A DNA stretch of 64,000 nt from NCBI GenBank assembly GCA_948567375.1, contig OX419762.1, forward strand, positions 27,657,465 through 27,721,464, given 5' to 3'. This document shows positions 56,600 to 64,000 of the stretch, piece by piece (position 1 is the first letter of the stretch; each line of letters starts with the position of its first letter). Source of the stretch: Lunularia cruciata. Lineage: Eukaryota; Streptophyta; Marchantiopsida; Lunulariales; Lunulariaceae. The position numbers and the translations under genes are program-made. Below the pieces are notes generated by a model that was not told the origin of the DNA, did not search any database, and saw nothing but the letters and a program-made list of their open reading frames with translations.

Positions 56600-57900
56600 A
56601 GTGATTAAAACATTAAGTAAAACTATACACATGTTGATCTTCCTCAACAAAAATGCATTTCTACTAGGTTTTTGAGTTGCACTCTTAGTTCTCTAAGCAA
56701 ATGCAATCTAGCTTTTAGCACCCCTATACAATGCTCATAGACTATATATGTCCGGGCTACACATTTTTTGAAGAGTTGTTTGTCTTAAGAGAGTTGTTTG
56801 AAGAATGGAACCAAATGATTCATGGGAACATAAATGGAATTTGCCGAGATACTTATATTTTCAAAGCGGTTGCATGTTCCTCAATTGTTCATTTCAGTCC
56901 AAATAGAAGACTTCTTTAAGCCAGTCATGTCAAGATATGACCTAGCATTCTTAGCAATACAATGAACATAAGAACACCCATACATCAAATATATCTCAAA
57001 TACTACCTCAAACATCCAATATCATAGATCCATGTAAAAAATAACAAAACCATACATCAATATCAAATTATTGGTCTTCTTGGTAACAAAATAAACATAA
57101 GAACACCCATAGTGCAATACACATTAATTATATATTAATCACTATCTCAAATATCCCATATCATAGAGCAATGTAAAAATAAAAAGTCATATATCAATAT
57201 CAAATTATAGAACCACTTACCTCCCATAAAATGAATTATCCTTCTTTTATCATCATAAATAACTTATCCATTAATGGAACACAAGTCCTTACAACTAAGA
57301 AAGACTTCTCATCAATAGTTGATCTAGTTGCAAGGGGAAACAATGTTCCATCCACCAAGCCCGAGCATCGCATGAAACCTTTTTGAGCAAATATTGAAGA
57401 AATCCTCCTCCTCTCATCTAGATTTGGCCACCCCACTTCCCTCCCAAAAATCAATAATATTTTGGTCATGACTCTCTTTGTGAATCCTGTTGAACCCTAC
57501 ACTCTTCCCCATATATTTAAGTTACATGCTCCATTCCCATGGTAACCAAATTGATCAAGAGCGAGGGCTAGTTGGATCCATATAGGGTATGCTTCATTTT
57601 GTATGATTTTCTTAAAACCTTATGATCTTTAATAAGATCTAACAAAACAAAAAAAGAATCGACATCCATTTGAGTAAGATGTCTGAAAGTTTTTGGATTA
57701 GGATCCCTAAAAAACTGTGTCAACAATTCTGAACTTTGAAAAACTTGGTAGAAAAACTTTGAAGATACCAATTACAATTTACAAACTCACCCAATTTCAA
57801 TAAGAGCTCTATTTTGTCACTAAAATCATCTAAATCATCTAACCACTCATCTAAATCCAAAGTGTCATTCTCAATCTCAAGTCTTAGATGATACTCTTTT
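56600..57900 (-). pseudogene. PIF/Harbinger-like transposase relic, copy 2
   Basis: Antisense blocks in order: an acidic N-terminal stretch (DTLDLDEWLDDLDDFSDKI, about 57.8-57.88 kb); RHLTQMDVDSFFVLLDLIKD (57568-57771); the first catalytic block GFMRCSGLVDGTLFPLATRS (57236-57469) with VDGT intact; a frame change and then a DLCSINGQVI-like stretch; and EHCIGVLKARLHLLREL near 56.68-56.74 kb, the conserved C-terminal block of Harbinger transposases. It parallels copy 1 at 29.4-30.4 kb block for block. Stops and frameshifts make it non-coding. No terminal inverted repeats or 3-base target duplication were located. Confidence 0.72.
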
Positions 57901-59080
57901 AGACCTATTTACCTATTTTCTTGGTGAGTTGCCGATGAGTATTAGCTTGCAGCATTTTCCAATCATTTACAAAAATGACTATTAATAATATCATGTTTAT
58001 CCCCCAATGGATTGCAAAATCCCATGAACACCAAGTGCAACGGGGATCTCCAATGCGTACAACAATACCCTAGTTCTCAAGACGGTCAACATAAAATGTT
58101 AAATGTTGAAACTAAGGAATGCCCTTTGTGAGAAATCTGCCCTAACGTACCCTGTGTTACTATCCAGATATGACTGCAAATGCAAACAAGAAGACCACAA
58201 ATGTGAACGATGAGACCATTAATTACTTGTGACCGATGGGACCAAAAATAAAACTGGGATAGATGAGACCAAAAATGAACTTGTATTGCAAACGATGATG
58301 AATGAGAACAAAATTGCAGCGTGTCTTCTCCAAGTTCCAAATTCAAATTAATCTCTAATTGATGTTTACGGATGGACCTGTAAATGTAATTCTTATGGGT
58401 CACACTTGATAGATTCCAGAACTTTTTATGGAATTCTGGAGATTGCCCGTAATCTTTCCAAAATTTCTCTTCTCTAGTTCACATACAATTTTTATAGACT
58501 GCTTGTAAAATATATTATGGATTTGTAAGGTTACTAATAAAACTATTGTTGAAACCCAAATAATGGATATGCCTAAAAGTTATGTGGATACTAGATTCCA
58601 ATGGAGTAAGAAGTCCTAGTGCACACGTTCAAGCAACCTAGTTGAGCTCATAATGAGGAAGAAAGTCTTCATCTAACAGTATTCTTCTTCATGCTCTAAA
58701 TAGGGCATAGAAACCTTATTAACACTAAATGACCATGATAACTTCGTTGGTCCACTCCCATGATAGATTCAAATGTCCTCGAATCGCTAATTCTTGTTAC
58801 AGCTCCTCAAATGGGTTAATAATAGTACTTATAATATCTTAGTCTATAATAATACTAATAATATCTTATTCTATAATAATAATAGATTATGATTCCAGTT
58901 CCTCAAACGGATTAGTAATAATAATATATGTGGATTCGCTTCCACTGCAGCACGCTCTCTCAATTTGATCAAGTGCATTCCTATTCCCATAACAATACGG
59001 GTATAAACCTTTTGAGTATTTGCTCACTTCAGTTGGAATCAAAATCATAGTACCATAGCCCAGGTGGGGTTTTGATGGCC

Positions 59081-59279
59081 TTCAAGTTTGTGTTTCATGC
59101 CACTGCTGAATGATATGAAATCGAGTTCTAAGTGTATGCCACTCAACGTGCATCATCATGTGCACACAAAGATTAGGGATTAGTTCAAGTTTGTGTTTCA
59201 TGCCACTGCTGAATGATATGAAATCGAGTTCTAAGTGTATGCCTCTCAACGTGCATCATCATGTGCACACAAAGATTAG
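59081..59279. repeat. Tandem duplication, 96-base copies with period 103
   Basis: Copies 59081-59176 and 59184-59279 both run from TTCAAGTTTGTGTTTCATGC to CACACAAAGATTAG. I see one mismatch (GCCACTC against GCCTCTC), so the duplication is recent. Confidence 0.95.
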
Positions 59280-59486
59280 TCACTAGTTAAACATGTAGTA
59301 GACGGTTGGAACTGGAGTTGAATAAGTGTACACTGGACTCCTTCTTCTTGAAAAGCAAAGCAAGCTCTCGTGGAGCCATGAGAGGAGTATAGGAGAGAGA
59401 AGGCGACCACATAGACCACATAGGTAGAGGAGTATAGGTGGACTTAGAAGAATTCTTTACTTCCTTTTCCCTTCACCAGTTGCTCT

Positions 59487-59545
59487 AAAGAGAAAAAGCG
59501 ACCACTTGTGAAAACTAGAAGGATGAGAAGACCCTACGAAGGAAA
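59487..59545 (+). repeat. Short dispersed element S, copy 3
   Basis: AGAGAAAAAGCGACCACTTG, then GAAAACTAGAAGGATGAGAA, then GACCCTACGAAGG, in the same order as the other S copies. A partial further copy (AGAAGGCGACCACATAGACC) precedes it at about 59396-59415. Confidence 0.6.
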
Positions 59546-61182
59546 GACAAAGGGGACTAAGCCCCAAGTTTCTTCTCAGATCCCTTTAAGCTTTTAGGAC
59601 CACCCCACTCTCATGCGCATGCACTTGAAAGTGCTGAAATCTCTTGTACAGCACCTTCCTAGTGTTGACCAGCATTTAGTGTGGTAGCTTTCAGAGGAGC
59701 TGAAAGCTCTGAAAGCACACAGTAACGTATCTGCCCCCACTCACTTTGTGGATGAGTGGGAACGTCTACAACATTTACTTAGTGTTAATAAGCTGTCCGC
59801 GGTATTGTAGATAATACCTTTTAAATATGGGAGTCGATAATTTTATAGTAAACTTTCCATAAACTCATCGCACTCCTCGTCAGCATGTCAATCCCGGCTT
59901 ATTGAACAAAATGTAAACCATGAGTAATTTTAAAAAGAGATAAATACTTTTAATAATATAAATAGGAAACTTATATTTGCACTATTTTTGTTGATTTTTG
60001 CATACCCTCCCTTTTGCGAAGACCCACCAATGCTCGAAATGTAAAAGGGACGAGGGTGCAAATATCCAAAATGGGGTAGAAATATAATTTTCTGATATAA
60101 TATAATTTTTTTATATTTTTTATTTACTTCTGTTTTTAATTTGTTTCCCTTTTTATCCTTTGGACCAAATTTTGATTCCGCCAATCGGTAAGCTTTTCTT
60201 ACATCCTTCTACATATAATCATATGAAAACCAATCAAAACAAAAACCATCATGAAAACAAAAAAGTAATTAACACGTACAAAAGGTTAATGTTTGGTTTT
60301 AATATTTTCCCAGATCTTGGCGAATGAAGGATATAATTTATATAATTTTTGGTCGGAGACAAATTTTGTAACTGAGCTTTATTGATTTTAGTATTATTCT
60401 CTCATTGCCACAGTTGCACACCGATAATAACAGTAAAGAGAGATACGATGAGTCTACCAAAAACTGCGATGAAATTATTGCCTCCCTTTTACTTGTGATA
60501 CAAACAAAAGAAATCGACAACACACATCCGTTTGTATATGGATCACGAAATTGGAGTGATGGAACACGAAAAATTCACTAGTCTAAATGTCACAAGTGAT
60601 ATAAATAAAACCGCCATTAGTCATGGAAATGATTAAGTATCATAAGTTGATTATCATATCGTTGGATCATCCGCCGAATTGATTAATAGAAAGTTGGTGC
60701 AATACGAAGAATCTGGAATTTACATTCGAATAGCAACTTCCCAAATCAGTGGCAAACATACATAGTTGGTGGTTATTATATTACGTTTTTACTATATAGT
60801 GATTCGAATGACCCTAAAAACAAGTTTAATTGTTAATTTGAGTTCTGACCCTCAAAATACTATCTTGACAAGATGCTGCCAGCATACATGTGCCCCTTCG
60901 TAACACTATCTTCGGGATATATACTGCTGAATAGTATCTTACAGTCGAGAACAGCTGTTGGCGGGGAAAGAAAATCTATGAAGCAGTCCCATTCGCAACA
61001 AAAGATCTCAAAATTTCAATTGTTTTTCCTCATGCTTATGTCAAAAGTCTTCCACATGGGCACATTGAATCACGATAGCTCGAAGAAAGAAGAGAACTAA
61101 TGGACCACCATTCATTCACGCTGTGCAACAAGTTCAGCATCAGCAGCATACGTCAATTTGAAGATCCCATTGTCTTAATGGG

Positions 61183-61240
61183 GAAAAGGCGACCGCGTAG
61201 ACAACACGAGGGATGGGAAGACCCTATAAAGCCGTACCAA
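61183..61240 (+). repeat. Short dispersed element S, copy 4
   Basis: GGAAAAGGCGACCGCGTAGA, then ACACGAGGGATGGGAAGACC, then AAAGCCGTACC, in the same order as the other S copies. Confidence 0.6.
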
Positions 61241-61347
61241 TAATAGTATCGGTAGGAGAAATTTCTCCTACCCTACTTAAAGACAACGAAAATTTGAAAA
61301 GACTTGGCCTTGGTCTTCATCGGGAATAGCCTGGTATCGATGGAAGC

Positions 61348-61764
61348 ATGGCGTCATTTCCTCCTCATTTCCTCCTTTTTTCATTCAGGAGGAGCAAGCT
61401 CGTCTCAAGTTTTGTTGGAATAATATCCACATCCAGATCACAGCGCGCTGCTCGGGTCGGGTCGGATCGAATCGTCAATGCGAGGACTACTGTTCAGATG
61501 CCGTCGTTACAGACAATCGTTGACAAGATTCGCTGCAGGAAATCGTGGATTCTAAAAACGAGGGGCTTCTTCATTGGAATCCAACAACTTCTTCTCGCCT
61601 TTTCTCAACATGTTCTCGGTGCAATGTGTGTTGCACTTGCAACTTGCGGTGGGACCTCCTCCACTTGGGACGATTTGAGAAGCAAAAGAAAAAGGCCTGC
61701 TGCTAGCTACACCACAGATCGAAACGAGGTGGATCTATTATCTAGTGATTGCTGGCTGGCTTAA
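61348..61764 (+). CDS. Unrecognised ORF, 138 aa (possible gene or first exon)
   Basis: Not recognised. The frame opens MASFPPHFLLFSFRRSKLVS, is rich in Ser and Arg, has a mildly hydrophobic stretch (FFIGIQQLLLAFSQHVLGAM) at about residues 73-92, and ends DLLSSDCWLA. Its GC content is above that of the surrounding DNA and the antisense strand lacks a competing long frame. The N-terminal hydrophobic, Ser/Arg-rich start could be read as an organelle transit peptide, but this is only an impression. I found no splice-linked exon downstream, and the following 1.1 kb has no long ORF. Confidence 0.3.
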   Translation: MASFPPHFLLFSFRRSKLVSSFVGIISTSRSQRAARVGSDRIVNARTTVQMPSLQTIVDKIRCRKSWILKTRGFFIGIQQLLLAFSQHVLGAMCVALATCGGTSSTWDDLRSKRKRPAASYTTDRNEVDLLSSDCWLA

Positions 61765-64000
61765 ATTCTCGGTCCGAGCAGATCCTTTTTGGGATGTCCA
61801 GCATCTTATCGGGTTCAATTCAATCTCGCGTTTCAGGTCACTATGTGTGATGGAAATCTCGTATTTGATCCAGAAGTGAAATTGAAGTGAAATCTCCGAT
61901 GTTGATTAGTAGTACAGTAATGTTACCCATGATGGTTCTGGACGCATTACTTGTTGTAGAAACATCGTGTCCTCGACTGATTTCGTATCCCATCACAGGT
62001 GATAAAACAAAATTCCAGTGTATGAGATATCAAGAGTACTAGGTGATGCTCAGGCTTGTGGCTTAACCACGCCACTCGGATAAACTTCTATGAACGAGGG
62101 TGTTGTGGAATATGTTTAGGGTTAGATTTGGAAGGTTTAGTGTAAATAAAACTTATTCTAGTTTAATATTAATAAATTTATCTAAAATAATTGATACAAA
62201 TAAAATTCCGTTACATTTGATAATTATACATATTAGTTTGTGAAGATAGTGCTATCATGATGCGAGGTAATTTGGTACTCTACGAAACCGTGCGAATCAT
62301 ATGAAAAGACAAAAGTTAAGTAAACCAAGAGCCCTCATGCCCATTAATATTTTGCAATTTGTATTATTTAAAGGAACCATTATAGAGGGTAAATTTTTTT
62401 TATTTTTTATTTTTATTTTTATAGATAGAAAATTCTTTTCTTATAGATGATTTAATATATTTAGATCGAGTGAATGGTCTTTAGATTATTTCACTATTTG
62501 GCTTTCAACAAATGTTCAACTGTTCCATAAACTTTGAAAATTTGGTAACTTGATTTCTTTTAAAAAAATTTGATTACTTATGTTAAAGGTTGTCATTTAA
62601 GACTAGTATTTGCTCATGAGTATGTAGAAATGGTTATATGCTACTTCAAGAACCACATGTTTAATTTAAAACTGAAACCATAAATCCTAAAAATTTCCAA
62701 GTAGAGAAGATGAAGAGAAACCGAGTATGTCAATGATATGGAAACGTTCTTTTGCGGTAATAGAACGTTTTAAAATGTCTTAAACTATTTTGTAATACAT
62801 GTTTTTTTGTGTTTTTCTTGGTGCGTGCAATTTGTCACCCGTGTGGTCCTATTATCCCTATGGACAGGGAAATTTAGGGTTTGCTCCACAGTTCTATTGT
62901 TTTTTGTTTTGTCAAATATGAATGTCACCACCAAAGTTTGAAAGCGAGGGGCCGACCAAGAGCATTTTGGTTCCGAGTTTTGAAGACAATGCGTTCAAAT
63001 TAATGTGTATCAAACACCTGCACCGCAGCTCATTTGTCTCGTCTATGTCAAATAATTGGAAGACACATCTTGCGAACTGCTTGAAGAAGCCTCATTCAAT
63101 TGGATATCTCGATAATCTTATACTAACAGCATTGCCGTATGAATCGGCTTCAATCGTCCTCCAATTGAGCCAATGCATTTGTATATCTTTGACTAGTGGA
63201 TCTACGTCACCGTTGAGTTCATAATGTGCATCTATTGCTGATCAACCAAGGGTGAAGGTGTATCTAGGCTACAATGCTACTAAGCACGTTGTTCTTGACA
63301 AACATTTCAGTGATATAATAAACTAAACTTGTTGCAACTTCAATCAATTTGATCACCCTGCATGGCAACGATTGCCATGCTTGAAGATGAACTGATCAAT
63401 ATAGATGTTGATTCCATCAACCTTCTACTCAGTATGGGAAAAGTTGAGGAGCAAGTAGCTCTCCAACTATGTCTTCTGATCTATACCGACATTGCTGAAG
63501 ATATTTCAAATAGAATTATCTTTGCCCCTATGAAATGTGATGTTCTCCATACAATATAATAAAATGTTTTATAAAAAGTAGTGGTATTTTTAAATTTTAT
63601 ATTTTAAAACAAGAAACGAACAAACGATTCAATAGTCAATGGTTTTTTATTGATTTATGAATTAAAAATTCATTTTTACTTAAAAATTAGAGTGACATGG
63701 GAATCCGAGCACAAGTTTAAGAAAATCCTTAATTTTCTAATGTGGTGTTAGTTGGTTACATAAGTTTGCTTATTTCAAAAAGCTAAATTTTTATTTACTG
63801 AATACTTGCTTTATTGAATGAAAATCACCTTTCATATTTACAACATAGCTTAAGAAATTGTCCAACATTAAGATCAAGTACTTTTTGTATGTTTCACTTT
63901 TTTTTCCATCCAAACGATTAAAGTTAAAGTGATGGTCAAACTTATCAGCCCATTCAACAAATAAAAGAATGTGAAGATTAAATTATACTATACTTATATT
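61765..64000. other. AT-rich flank with two small unrecognised ORFs
   Basis: Plus-strand ORFs at 62922-63224 (100 codons, MSPPKFESEGPTKSIL and onward) and 63362-63559 (65 codons, MATIAMLEDELINIDVDSIN and onward) have no recognised family. Their proximity and shared strand could mean remnants of one gene, but no splice sites joining them convinced me. The rest is AT-rich. Confidence 0.3.

Larger units (their letters stand above)
58000..61340. other. Low-copy DNA without recognised gene
   Basis: It contains a 103-base-period tandem duplication (59081-59279), two S elements, and local TAATAATATCTTA repeats at 58830-58880. ORFs are short and unrecognised. Confidence 0.45.

Overview
This is a repeat-dense stretch of a land-plant nuclear genome. 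The evidence is: Ty3/gypsy chromoviruses with primer-binding sites complementary to initiator tRNA-Met, PIF/Harbinger-like transposase relics, an intron-rich plant-type DUF707 gene, AT-rich intergenic DNA, and long (TA)n and (TC)n microsatellites. I cannot name a species. Gene density is very low: one gene can be modelled with confidence in 64 kb.

Layout. 1-2.3 kb: relic of a chromovirus (minus strand) abutting a truncated LTR of a second family, here called W. 2.7-5.8 kb: first copy of an uncharacterised repeat-borne ORF family (U), split by a solo W LTR. 5.9-9.7 kb: no convincing gene. 9.7-12 kb: solo W LTR with a perfect target-site duplication, beside a second uncharacterised family (V). 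13.1-27.5 kb: a four-level nest. A minus-strand U copy is split by chromovirus B (14385-26337, TSD CCCTC). Chromovirus A (14473-20787, TSD TAGCA) lies inside one LTR of B, and a solo W LTR (15220-15954) lies inside A. 27.6-31 kb: degenerate tandem repeat and a PIF/Harbinger relic. 31-41 kb: GC-richer low-copy island holding the DUF707 gene. 43.2-44.8 kb: short tandem repeats, a 200-base assembly gap, and an orphan promoter-like stretch. 45.6-47 kb: another chromovirus relic. 50.3-51.7 kb: second V copy. 52.3-54.8 kb: third U copy. 56.5-57.9 kb: second PIF/Harbinger relic. 58-64 kb: mostly low-copy DNA with a few unrecognised ORFs.

The DUF707 gene (plus strand, about 32709-40275) is the only intact gene. 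Fifteen phase-consistent exons give about 436 residues: a basic N-terminus, one membrane anchor, then a DUF707 domain with FHYDG and WDEDLGV motifs. One intron has a GC donor. The first exon is tentative.

No element looks autonomous. A and B carry stops and lost catalytic residues, and most of the inactivating differences are C-to-T or G-to-A changes, as expected from decay of methylated cytosines. The most novel material is families U and V, whose colinear copies preserve protein motifs that I cannot assign, and a short dispersed element (S) found on both sides of the DUF707 gene and twice near 59-61 kb.
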